A stretch of 64,000 nt of DNA from the NCBI GenBank assembly GCA_045807945.1, contig JBJMGI010000056.1:1-64000 (forward strand), read 5' to 3'. Position numbers and translations under genes: made by a program. The DNA comes from CAVQGF01 sp045807945 (lineage in GTDB: Bacteria; Acidobacteriota; Terriglobia; Terriglobales; Acidobacteriaceae). This document shows, in pieces, positions 37,363 to 46,400 of this stretch. Numbering within the stretch: position 1 is the stretch's first letter; every line of letters begins with the position of its first letter. Under the pieces are notes generated by a model. It made no database searches. It was not told where the DNA came from and saw only the letters and a list, made by a program, of their open reading frames with translations.

Positions 37363-38067
37363 TTAGGCTGCAGGCTGCGCTTCCGACGCGGGTTCTGCTG
37401 CTGCGGCCGGGCGAAGAACGCCTTTGTGCTCGAAGGCGCGCAACACTGCGGCTTTGGCCTCTTCAAGTTCCAGCGGAGGGATGATGGTGATGCCGCCGAG
37501 CAGCATGGCAAGGTTTTTGTACGAGCGCCGGCACTCGCGCATGAAATCGACAGGATACTCTGGCTTACGCGCCCGCGCAGCCTCTGGATCGGCATCCAGC
37601 AGATAGGCGACATCCGGCTTCGGGACCCACCAATTCACGAAGCGAACGAACGCGCGCGTTAATCCCGAAGAAAGAGGCAAGTTCGCGAGCTCGTCATAGA
37701 TATAGCGATCCAGGATGACTACATCTGCACCGCTGCGCCTCGCACTTCCGACAACGAAGCGAAGATGGACTGCGTCGAGGAAGTAAAGCAGGTGACGCGC
37801 CAGCGTTAGATACCAGCGGCGCACGTTCTTGTCGCGGCGCTCCACCGGTTTCCCCGGTGCGCCGATACCTTTTTGGCTTTTGTAAGCTTTGTGGACGAAT
37901 CCTTCGCGATAGCGGCTGCCTACGACGACGTTGTCCCAGAAGGCGAGCTGCTTGGTGCGATAACCGCTCGCATGCAGCGCGCGGACCAGGTTCGCGATTT
38001 GGGTGCTCTTGCCGGAGCCATCAAGCCCGGAGAAGGAGATGAGCAGGGTTTTCCTGTGGGTCGTCAT
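37363..38067 (-). CDS. Thymidylate-kinase-like P-loop kinase in the polysaccharide operon
   Basis: A 234-aa protein from ATG 38067. The Walker A loop is GLDGSGKST (14-22) and the DRY motif reads ILDRYIYDELANL. A LID-type region lies around DADPEAARARKPEYP, followed by an Ala/Pro/Glu-rich tail. The fold is that of dTMP kinase, but the DRY region lacks the usual Ser/Ala-Gln-Gly of true Tmk and the gene is the last of a polysaccharide-export operon. It may phosphorylate a nucleotide or sugar precursor of that pathway, or modify a lipid. dTMP kinase activity is not assumed. Confidence 0.8.
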   Translation of the reverse strand: MTTHRKTLLISFSGLDGSGKSTQIANLVRALHASGYRTKQLAFWDNVVVGSRYREGFVHKAYKSQKGIGAPGKPVERRDKNVRRWYLTLARHLLYFLDAVHLRFVVGSARRSGADVVILDRYIYDELANLPLSSGLTRAFVRFVNWWVPKPDVAYLLDADPEAARARKPEYPVDFMRECRRSYKNLAMLLGGITIIPPLELEEAKAAVLRAFEHKGVLRPAAAAEPASEAQPAA

Positions 38068-38104
38068 AGCGCTCAGTGTTGGATGCAAAAACAAAAAACA
38101 GCGG

Positions 38105-38650
38105 CTATCTTGCTCCCGGTGGCGTGCTCGAAGTCCCATGCGTCAGCGCGTAAATGGTTCCCAATGCCGCTGCGCCGCCCGCGACGGCTCCCAGTTTGAT
38201 CAAGAACGAGCGCATCTGGCGTTGTTTCGCCGGAGCGATCGCCGCACCAGCCGGCTTAGACGCAGCGCCGCCCAACGTGGGAGCGCTTTCCGCGGTCGCC
38301 GCACCTTGCGGGTCGATGGGTCTATGGCCGGAAGGCACCGCCGGAGCATTGCTCGCGGGAGCCGTCTGCACCGTCGTTGGCTGCGGTTGTTGTTGTGGTT
38401 GCGCCGCGCTCGGCGAGTCGGGTAACGGAGCAGGCACCGGCTCGAGCGGCCCTTGCGAGGGGTCGATTTGGGGATTGCCGGGGACGGGAGTCGCCGTGGG
38501 CTGCTCCGTTTGCGGAGCAGCTGCAGGCGTAGTGTTCGGGTTCGTCGCCGGCTGCGCTTGCTGTGCCATTGCCGCCGGAACGCCGGTCAGCAACAACGCC
38601 AACGTGAGCGCTAGCGACGTGCGCGCAAGAGTTCTGAATCTTGTTTCCAT
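38105..38650 (-). CDS. Pro/Gln/Ala-rich exported protein with C-terminal anchor
   Basis: A 181-aa protein with GGAGG before the ATG and a signal peptide (about 8-29, ending PAAMA). Residues 30-145 are low-complexity: Gln, Pro, Ala and Thr runs with no fold. A basic patch AKQRQMRSF leads to one hydrophobic helix (150-168, FLIKLGAVAGGAAALGTIY). It probably spans the periplasm or the cell wall as a flexible spacer. Its first 40 bases overlap the end of the preceding gene in the operon. No family recognised. Confidence 0.72.
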   Translation of the reverse strand: METRFRTLARTSLALTLALLLTGVPAAMAQQAQPATNPNTTPAAAPQTEQPTATPVPGNPQIDPSQGPLEPVPAPLPDSPSAAQPQQQPQPTTVQTAPASNAPAVPSGHRPIDPQGAATAESAPTLGGAASKPAGAAIAPAKQRQMRSFLIKLGAVAGGAAALGTIYALTHGTSSTPPGAR

Positions 38651-39375
38651 GGGGAACCTCCAACTTCGTTTGCACTTACCGGGGCCGGTGTAGCGGGTAG
38701 TGCGGACTCGCGAAGCAAGCGGTCAACGTCCGCCTCGCGGTCGTGCACATTGCGGAGCCTGTTCATGAGATAGCGCCAGAGACTCGGAAGGTTGGTGCGG
38801 TACCAACAAGATTTCGCCATATTCGGCGAATATCCGCAGAAAAAATTCAGCCCGGCAAAGCGATCGTAGGAGTCGAGCAGCGCCGCCGCGACCCGGTGAT
38901 TGCCTTCCAGCACGACCATAGGCTTCAGGTCGTCGATTCCGATCAGTAGTACTGGGCCGGTGTCGCCGCTGCGGGTGATGGAACCGCGGATGCGCTGAAT
39001 CTTCTGCACGAAACTCTCTACGCGCCGGGGATACTCATGTTTGCGTATCCGGCGCACGATGGTTTCGGCGCGAAAATCTCCGCGGCCGATCCACAGCCAC
39101 TGGGCCCGGGCAAAAATGCGTATCCGCTTGATGTCTTCCGGGTCGGGCTGCACGCGCCACCATTGAGTATCGGGCGGCAGCTCGCGCCACATGTGTCCAC
39201 GCCGGCGGAACAAGAGCGCACGGCGGAGGGCATTCTGCTGCGCATCCTTCAGGTCCGGACTGGTGACCAGCGAATCGAACTGAGCGCGGTCGCGGTCGAA
39301 ATCAGGTTCGTAGAATTCGTTGCGCAGGAACCCGGCGATCACTTCTGCTTCATCCACCTGGAAGAGGCGCTTCAT
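38611..39375 (-). CDS. Polysaccharide-operon protein with ParB/sulfiredoxin-like motif
   Basis: A 254-aa cytoplasmic protein. Around residue 150, PMVVLEGNHRVAAALL matches the core G-N/H-R pattern of the ParB/sulfiredoxin nucleotide-binding fold (there usually EGNHR or DGHHR), placed after a basic helical region. A C-terminal Arg/Leu-rich segment (LWRYLMNRLRNVHDREADVDRLLRES) may bind partners. It overlaps the flippase gene at ATGA (39372-39375) and the next gene by 40 bases, so it belongs to the operon. Kinase, nuclease or signalling activity is possible; none can be assigned. Confidence 0.75.
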   Translation of the reverse strand: MKRLFQVDEAEVIAGFLRNEFYEPDFDRDRAQFDSLVTSPDLKDAQQNALRRALLFRRRGHMWRELPPDTQWWRVQPDPEDIKRIRIFARAQWLWIGRGDFRAETIVRRIRKHEYPRRVESFVQKIQRIRGSITRSGDTGPVLLIGIDDLKPMVVLEGNHRVAAALLDSYDRFAGLNFFCGYSPNMAKSCWYRTNLPSLWRYLMNRLRNVHDREADVDRLLRESALPATPAPVSANEVGGSPWKQDSELLRARR

Positions 39376-40673
39376 GCGGCCTCCTGGGTGATGGCTGATT
39401 GCTGGCCGCGCAAATTCCTAAGAAACGGAAGCGAGACCCCCACCAGCAAGGCTGACATCAGCGTGATCAGCACGATCACGACCTGATGCAAGTTTCGGTG
39501 GAAGAGGCTGATACCGGCGACCAGCAGCACAGCAAACACGACTTGCAGCCATGCTGTGTTCGCGATCTTGTGCGACATCTCGTAGGCCATCAGCACGACA
39601 GCGATCGCATAAGCGGCGGTACCGGTGGCGTAAAGCGCGAGCAGTGGCTCGGCCTGCGCGAAGCCGGGGCCGAATAAGGTCTTCATCACCATTCCGGGCG
39701 CAATGGCGAGCACACCCAGAAAGCCGACGAAGATGCAGCCGACCAGCGCCAACGGGATACCCAACACCGAGCGGCTGCGCTCGCGCGTGCCGTTCTGCGC
39801 GGCGATCGGGAACATGGCGTGAATGACGGCCCATGCGGCATAAAACAGGACTCGTCCGACCAGTGCTACTGCGGCATATTGGCCGGCCTCATAGCTGGGG
39901 AAGAAATGCTTCACCAGCACGAGGTCGATGTTCATAATGACCGACTGGCCGGCGAAGAAGACGATGGCCTGCACGCCTTCCCGCGAAGTCGCGGGAATGA
40001 AATCAGTCCCGGGCTGGCGCAATGCCGGTTGGATACGTGGTAACGCGTAGGCCGCGACTTCGGACGCAGCAATCGCAATCACCGCGCCTATTGCGCCAAA
40101 TTTCCAAACCAGCGCTAGAGCCAATATCAGCTTCACCGCGGATTCGAGGGTGAAGTTTGTCGCGAGGAGCGGAAACGCGCATGCCCCCTGGAAACCGCCA
40201 CGCTTCACGCCGACAGGAATGTAGAAGGCGATACCGACCGCCATCAGTACGATGATCCAAACCGTCGGAAAATGAAAAAAGCGCGTCAGCGGCTTGCTCA
40301 GCAGCACCAGTACGGCACCTACTGCGAAGCTCACCTTCCATGCACGCGCCATCAATCCGTGGAAGACGCCGGCCTTCGCCAGATCCGATTCATTCCGCGC
40401 GACGAATTTCGCGCAGACGATCTGGAACGACAGCATCACCGACGTCGAAAGCAGCAGAAGTGTTAGTGCGGTCGCGACGTGCCCGAACTCGGCGGGCCCG
40501 AGCTTCTGGGCGACATGCACGTTGTAAAGGAAATTCATCCCTGCGGAAGCCACGGAACTCATCAGCATGATGAGTCCACCGCTCAGGAGTCGCCGGTGTG
40601 TGCTGCTGGGCAGAGCCGCAGTGCGGCCTACCTTCGCTGGATGCTCCAGCGAAGCTGTTACGTCGGTGTTCAC
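39372..40673 (-). CDS. Wzx-type polysaccharide flippase (MATE/MOP superfamily)
   Basis: A 433-aa membrane protein with about 12 TM helices. The opening GGLIMLMSSVASAGMNFLYN and LGPAEFGHVATALTLLLL are typical of oligosaccharide flippases, as is MNIDLVLVKHFFPSYEAGQYAAVALVGR in the second half. It should move lipid-linked repeat units across the inner membrane. Coupled by ATGA overlaps to the STAS gene upstream and the ParB-like gene downstream. No Wzy polymerase or Wzc/Wzz chain-length gene is visible in the window. Confidence 0.88.
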   Translation of the reverse strand: MNTDVTASLEHPAKVGRTAALPSSTHRRLLSGGLIMLMSSVASAGMNFLYNVHVAQKLGPAEFGHVATALTLLLLSTSVMLSFQIVCAKFVARNESDLAKAGVFHGLMARAWKVSFAVGAVLVLLSKPLTRFFHFPTVWIIVLMAVGIAFYIPVGVKRGGFQGACAFPLLATNFTLESAVKLILALALVWKFGAIGAVIAIAASEVAAYALPRIQPALRQPGTDFIPATSREGVQAIVFFAGQSVIMNIDLVLVKHFFPSYEAGQYAAVALVGRVLFYAAWAVIHAMFPIAAQNGTRERSRSVLGIPLALVGCIFVGFLGVLAIAPGMVMKTLFGPGFAQAEPLLALYATGTAAYAIAVVLMAYEMSHKIANTAWLQVVFAVLLVAGISLFHRNLHQVVIVLITLMSALLVGVSLPFLRNLRGQQSAITQEAA

Positions 40674-41065
40674 GCTGCGGTGCGCTCCTCTTCCACTGTG
40701 GGCCGGCGGGTGATCTGGTTGCGGACGAAGTTCGGTAGGAAACTGGTGAAGCTGCGGGCCGCGTCGGTGGAAGTGTCGTAAATCTCAAACAGCCGCGCGG
40801 TTCGCGTGATCTCCAGGATGATCGCGCTCTCGGGAGAAAGAGCAGCCAGCTTGAGGTCGCCATCGCGACGCACCGCTTCTGTCATGCAGTGCAGCAGCAC
40901 GTCGACGCCCGCCGAATCCAACTGCTTCACCTGCGACAGGTCGAAGACGAGCTGAGGCCGATCGGACTTCAAAAAGGGCTGCACCTCACGCAGGAACTCA
41001 CGTGCTTGCTCCTGGTTCACGCGGGATGGCATGCGCTTCACGACAACGGGTCTACTGGTCTCCAT
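40670..41065 (-). CDS. STAS-domain protein (anti-sigma-antagonist type)
   Basis: A 131-aa protein with a STAS domain (about 8-105). The strand-helix junction FDLSQVKQLDSAGVDVLLHC places S51 where SpoIIAA/RsbV proteins are phosphorylated. A C-terminal tail of about 25 residues (SFLPNFVRNQITRRPTVEEE) is extra to the domain. It is inside the polysaccharide operon with a 9-base gap upstream and an ATGA overlap downstream. There is no switch kinase gene nearby. The nearest SpoIIE-type phosphatase in the window is at 7.6-9.6 kb. It may regulate export activity by a partner switch or by binding. Confidence 0.85.
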   Translation of the reverse strand: METSRPVVVKRMPSRVNQEQAREFLREVQPFLKSDRPQLVFDLSQVKQLDSAGVDVLLHCMTEAVRRDGDLKLAALSPESAIILEITRTARLFEIYDTSTDAARSFTSFLPNFVRNQITRRPTVEEERTAA

Positions 41066-41074
41066 AACTCCTCA

Positions 41075-42220
41075 TTACCGCGAAACGGTTGGTTGGCGAT
41101 GGGGTTCAACCGCGATCTGCTGCAACTCGCGATCAGAAAGTGTTTCGGCCGGCTCTTCTTCGAGCACGATCTCCGGCAGCGGAATGGATGCTTCTTCTGC
41201 CGCCGCCTGGGGTGCCTTGCGGAAGCCGTTGGTCACGAATTCCATTGCAGCAGCCGTGATCCCGGCCAGCCGCCACGCGGCGGCCTTGGGTGCCGGTGCC
41301 AGCAATCTGCGATCGGGCACCTCAATCTCGATCTTGCGGTTCAGGTGCGCGATGCGGCGGAATCCAATGACGGCGTGTGTCACGTCGAGGCCCGCGCCGA
41401 TATAGCACGAGGGCAACACGCTCGCGTCTTCCACCACGGTGCCGCAGTCAACGTAGGCGCTACGTTCGATGTTGCTGCCGCGCGTCACCACGGCGGTCTT
41501 GCAGACCTTCGCTCCTGCGCCGATGTATGCCGGAGCCACCACGCGCGCCCCGCGCTCTATCTGCGCTCCCGCGCCCACCCATATCCCCGGGCGGAGCTGA
41601 CGGCCAACCGGACGAATCTCATTCGCCTGCGCAAAGGAATCGCAGATCAAACGTCGAAAATCCGCCGCGTTCCGCAAACGGTTCACGTAGCTCGCGGTGA
41701 GGTACGGGATGCTCTTAGTCCGGCAGAGCTGCAGGTTATGCCGAAAGAGGAACGCTGCATCATTCCGCCGCGATGGGCTGATGGCAAAAACACCCACCAA
41801 ACCATCGTCATTGCTGGCGCAGGTCACGCGGTTGTGCGATTCCAAGTGGAATTGAATGAAGCCTTCGTAATCGAGCTCAGCGTAGACGCCGGCTTGGACT
41901 ACCAGGATCACTTCTGCGCCCGCTTGTGCGTATTCGGAAAATCGTCCTTCCGCCGCGCGTACCAGCGACGCTCCGGTGTAGTTCGTCCAGCTCAGGCCAA
42001 GGCGGTTGACCACGCGGCGCGAGTACGCTGCCGCTGCCGGCCGCAGATTGCCGAGCACGCACATGTCGCCGGAAGCAAGTCCGGCGCGGCGTAGGCGCTC
42101 GACCGTGTATTCGAGTACAGGACGTCCCAACGCTTCCAGCAGCGTGAATGGGACTTCGGCAAAGCCTTCGCAATCCGATTCGCCCAGGTTCCCGGTCAGC
42201 AAGATCACTTTTACATCCAC
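41075..42220 (-). CDS. Nucleotidyltransferase-like protein with hexapeptide beta-helix
   Basis: A 381-aa protein with an N-terminal GT-A-like region (1-180) and a left-handed beta-helix of hexapeptide repeats (about 205-295, for example GIWVGAGAQIERGARVVAPAYIG), as in sugar-phosphate nucleotidyltransferases. The N-terminus reads VILLTGNLGESDCEG and lacks the GxGTRL-P signature that binds NTP, although PFTLLEALGRPVLEYTVERL keeps the following strand-helix. It may be inactive as a transferase, or may act on a different donor. The tail (310-381) is Ala/Glu-rich. Starts within the glycosyltransferase stop (10-base overlap). Confidence 0.82.
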   Translation of the reverse strand: MDVKVILLTGNLGESDCEGFAEVPFTLLEALGRPVLEYTVERLRRAGLASGDMCVLGNLRPAAAAYSRRVVNRLGLSWTNYTGASLVRAAEGRFSEYAQAGAEVILVVQAGVYAELDYEGFIQFHLESHNRVTCASNDDGLVGVFAISPSRRNDAAFLFRHNLQLCRTKSIPYLTASYVNRLRNAADFRRLICDSFAQANEIRPVGRQLRPGIWVGAGAQIERGARVVAPAYIGAGAKVCKTAVVTRGSNIERSAYVDCGTVVEDASVLPSCYIGAGLDVTHAVIGFRRIAHLNRKIEIEVPDRRLLAPAPKAAAWRLAGITAAAMEFVTNGFRKAPQAAAEEASIPLPEIVLEEEPAETLSDRELQQIAVEPHRQPTVSR

Positions 42221-43458
42221 TGTGACCTCCAGTCCGAGACGGGGAAGAACAGCGAACGCGATGGTAGCCAGGCTGGCAGCCGGCGGTACCAGGAGATGGG
42301 GCGCAGCGCGCGCGTCCGACGGTGCAATTCGAACGAGCGCAGATACTGCTGCATGATCTGGGGCATAGTCATGCGCAACGCCGCGCTAAAGTTCTGCTCC
42401 GACATTTCTCGCTGCCGTTCCGGTGAGCGCAGCAGCTCCATCAGCTTGTTTGCAAGGCTGGAAGCATCACCAAGCTTGTAAAAGTCGAGAGCGAGGTTCT
42501 CATCGTCAGCCATCTCGCGGAAATCGGGAATGTCTGCGGAGATGATCGGCACCCCGAATTCGCACGCTAGGTGCGCGACGCCGCTCGCGCCCGTAGCTGA
42601 GCTGTAGGGCATCACGGTCACACTGGCGGTGCCGAATAGCTCCGGGATCTTTTCTTCAGGAACGTATCCGGTGAACTCGATGCTAGGGTCGTTCTTGTAT
42701 TTCTCTGCGACTGACTCCACGTAGCCCGGCGTCATCGGGTGGTTGCCGCCGCCGATGATCAACTTCGTGTTGCGCATGGTGGCGTTCACCGTCGCGAATG
42801 ATTCCAGTAGCAATTCGAGGCGTTTGTAGGTCCCCCATTTTCCGAACGCAATAACGCGGTGTACGGGATTGCCGCGCTTGGAGAAATCGGGATACTCCGG
42901 CCGTGCCGAAAGGATTCCGTGGGCCCGGAAGTGGACGTCGTCACCTTTATATTTCTCGATCAATGTGCGCCGGTAGGCCGGCAGCAATACAGACATCGAG
43001 TTCGCCTGCAACAACATGCGGGTAGCGACATTTCCCGCGAAACGATAAAGGCGCGGATATCGGACGCCAGCGTCGGCCAGATTGATGTTGTCCATCAAGT
43101 GATGGAGCGTGATGTGCGTGTAGCAACCAGTGAGGCGCGAGATGGCGGGTATAGCCAGTCCCGCAAACGCAGGGATGGGCTTTCCGCCGAAAGTGGAAAA
43201 TAAAAGATTGAACCAGACGACGTCAGGCTTGATGTCGCGGATCGCGCTCAGCAGGCGCGCGGGGTTGCTGAGCCGGTTCATGTCCCAAACGCGGCGGACG
43301 CGAAAACCTTCTAACTCAGGCTCAGGTGTTTCGAGTTGATCGGCCAGTATGGTCAGGCTGAGCAGTGGATCCTGCTGCAGCTCACGTGCAATGTGGTAGC
43401 CGTATTCGTTCAGCCCCCGCTTGCTCGGGGGGAACGCAGTGACAAGACAGATTTTCAT
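42211..43458 (-). CDS. Glycosyltransferase, GT4-like (GT-B fold)
   Basis: A 415-aa cytoplasmic protein from ATG 43458; the open frame starts five codons earlier but MKICLVTAFPPSKRG is the standard opening. The Gly-rich N-terminal loop, GTYKRLELLLESF and the C-terminal block CEFGVPIISADIPDFREMAD give the GT-B, GT4-type acceptor/donor pattern with E-x7-E-like spacing. It should add one sugar to a lipid carrier. Placed 15 bases after the TPR/beta-barrel gene and overlapping the nucleotidyltransferase-like gene. Confidence 0.88.
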   Translation of the reverse strand: MKICLVTAFPPSKRGLNEYGYHIARELQQDPLLSLTILADQLETPEPELEGFRVRRVWDMNRLSNPARLLSAIRDIKPDVVWFNLLFSTFGGKPIPAFAGLAIPAISRLTGCYTHITLHHLMDNINLADAGVRYPRLYRFAGNVATRMLLQANSMSVLLPAYRRTLIEKYKGDDVHFRAHGILSARPEYPDFSKRGNPVHRVIAFGKWGTYKRLELLLESFATVNATMRNTKLIIGGGNHPMTPGYVESVAEKYKNDPSIEFTGYVPEEKIPELFGTASVTVMPYSSATGASGVAHLACEFGVPIISADIPDFREMADDENLALDFYKLGDASSLANKLMELLRSPERQREMSEQNFSAALRMTMPQIMQQYLRSFELHRRTRALRPISWYRRLPAWLPSRSLFFPVSDWRSQWM

Positions 43459-43473
43459 GGGCCCCTCTGGCAC

Positions 43474-46400
43474 TTAAAAGAGCGTCAGCCGAAACATCGG
43501 ACGGATGATCGACTGGCCGCGGCCAGTAAAATTCATAAAGTTCTGGTTCTGTATCCCCACCGAGAAACGCACCGGGTACCCGACGGGAATTGACTCTCCG
43601 CCGTCTTCAACATTCCTGTGAAGCGGCTTCTGATAAGAGATGAGGAATTGGCTCTGGGTGTTGTCATATGCGTGAAATCCTTCGCCCCGGTCGTAAGCGA
43701 AAGACCCTTCAAAAGACCAGCGATTGTTAGGTGTCACAGCGAATTGCACCGCCGGCCGCATTGCCTGCGCCAGAGAGAAATCAAGGTCCCGCACCCGCCA
43801 CGCGCGGATGTATTCACCCAGCACCGTCACGCTCGCCTTATGGTTGAAAAGCGCGCGCTGATACCCGGCCCAGGTCGAGGTCGAGAAGTATTCGCGGATA
43901 AGCGGGTTGTACTGCAGGTCGCGCATCGAATACCCGGTCACCAGCGCGTTATTGCCCCAGGGACGCCCCACCGTGAATTCCAGCCTGCCAGCTACATCAC
44001 TCGAGCTCAGGTCGCGGTTGGTGAACGGCCCTGACTCGTGGTATCCGCTGGCTCGGAATGACAGCCAATTGAAAAGCGACGTGCTGTTGATGAAGACGTA
44101 CTGCCGGAACAAGTTCTGGTCCTGCACCAGCGCCGAAAGCGTGTTGAAGCTGTCGCGCCGCAGCGTGTACTGCAGCCCAGCATGAACGTCGAACAGCGCC
44201 GACCCTAGTCGTAACGTGGGAGCCACACCACCCGCGAAGTTGTAATCGGTGGTGTTCACGTTCAAAGCAAACCCTTCACTAGGCAGGGAGGTGAGTCCGC
44301 GTTGATTACGGATCTCAAAACTGCCGAGGACCGGCATCTTCCAATCGTTGTAGCGGATGCCGACCTTGGACCGGGTCTCGTGTGAATCACGGATGCTTGG
44401 CAGCAGTCGGGGGTCGATAACGCCCAGCAGGCGCGCATCCAGCGTGTAGATGGTGGCGTCATCCAGAATGGTCTGGTAGCTGAAGTCGGAGAACCCGGTG
44501 AAGCCTTTGCCGATCTGCGTGCCTTCTTCGCCGGCCGTCTCCATCATCAGTTTTTCAGAGACGGAGTCGTTATCGCCGGAAAGAGAATTGGCGCGCGCAA
44601 AAGAATTGAGAGCTTGCGGTGTATCGCCGCGATGCCGGTACACGTTCGCCGCCGCGAGCTGGTAGTCGTAGTTATCGGCGTATTCCTGCGCGTTGCCAAG
44701 CGAGGCCAGCTCTGCCTCTGCGCCACGGTCGTTGCCGCGCGCCAGATATGTGTTCGCAAGTCCTATGGCGACTCCCTCCTCGCCCGCGCCTGCTTTCCGC
44801 GCGCGCTCGAAGTAGCGTTGCGCCAGGTCGAAGTCCTGCGTTGCCAGGAATATGTTTGCCGCTTCCACCAGATCTTCCGGCGAGATCGGCGCCGCCTCGC
44901 CGACGCGGGATTCCGCGAATGCGAGCCCTACCTGTTGCTTGGCGTCGTCAAACTTATGGTCGCGCACGAAGAGCTTGGCAATCGCCAGGCGCGCCGAGAT
45001 GCGGTCCGCATCGGGAGCATTCAGCGCACGGACAAATCGCTCCATAGCGTCATTGGTGTCACCCAGTTCCATCAAAGCGCCACCGGTATCGAGCAGCACC
45101 TCAGAGCTTTCGCCCGACTCCCGCTCTGCCGCTTGTATGTACTGCATAGTCTGCGTGCGGTTGTGCATCTCCGCGTACGCATGCGCCAGTTGCGCGTAGA
45201 TCTCGCCCTGCTGATCGCTGCTGAGACGCAGTGCTCCCTGCAGTTCGGCGATCGACTCGTTGTAGTGGCGCATGTGGAACAGCGTATTGGCCAGCGCCAT
45301 ATGCAGCTTGAAATCGTCGGGCGCGTACTTCAGTGCCACGCGATATTCCTTTTCCGCCTTGCTCAGCGAGCGCATCTGCCGGTACGCGGTCGCCTTGGCG
45401 AGGTGCGTGGCGCCCGACTGGCCCAACAGCTTTTCCGCTTGGTCCGCCGACTGCAGTGCGGCGTTGCCGTGATGCAGCTGCAGGTCCGAGAACGCAAGTC
45501 CCAGATAAGCCGTGCCGTTCTTGGGGGCGAGCTTTAAGGCCTGGTTGAAATCTTCTACAGCGCCTTCGGCGTTCTGCAGATCGTTGTAGACATAGCCACG
45601 GTTCACCCACGCTTCCACCATCTTTGGATCGCGCGTGAGTGCCCGCGAATAGTCTTCCGCCGACTGGCTTAGCAGTTGCGACTGCTTGTGGACGTGTCCG
45701 GCGAGCAGCGGGAAGTTCGGCTCCTTCGGCAGGATTTCTTCATACTTGCTCACCAGGCTGAGCACATCGTCGTAGCGGCCTAGGTTGTAGAGCGAGTAGC
45801 CGAGATAAACGGAGGCGTTGCGGTCTTTCGGAAGCTGTTGCAGCACCTTCCGTCCCAGCGCAGCGGATTCCGCATATTTGCCGGTATGAAAGAGGTAGCG
45901 TTCCTTCTCGCGCATCACGCGCGGATCATCAACCATGGTGCCGACAGCCCGGTCCACCCAGGTCTTTGCCAGCTCGAACTTGCGCGCTTCAATGGCAGCG
46001 TTAGCGCCGTTCGCGACTACGGTCGCGTTCCGCGGAGCGCGCTTCCAGGCCATCTGATAATTCGCCTCAGCGCGCTCAAAGTCGCGCGCGTCGGTGTACA
46101 TGTCGCCCAGCGCGAGATAAGCGATGTAATCGTCTGGATACGCTTTTGCCAAGCGAGTGAAGAACTGTTCGGCGGATTTGCGGTCGCCCATGTCACGCGC
46201 AAGGTATCCGCTGCTTTCGAGCGCGAAGCGGTTCTTCGGGTCCTTCTGCAAGATCGCTGTATAAACGTTGCGCGCCTGCTCCTTGCGGTCCGTCTTCCAG
46301 AGAAGAGTCGCGTACTGCAGGTTGATGTTCGTGTTCTCCGGATCGAGCTTCATCGCCTCGTTCAGGTCAGCCTCAGCACCCTTCGGGTCGCCGAATGCCA

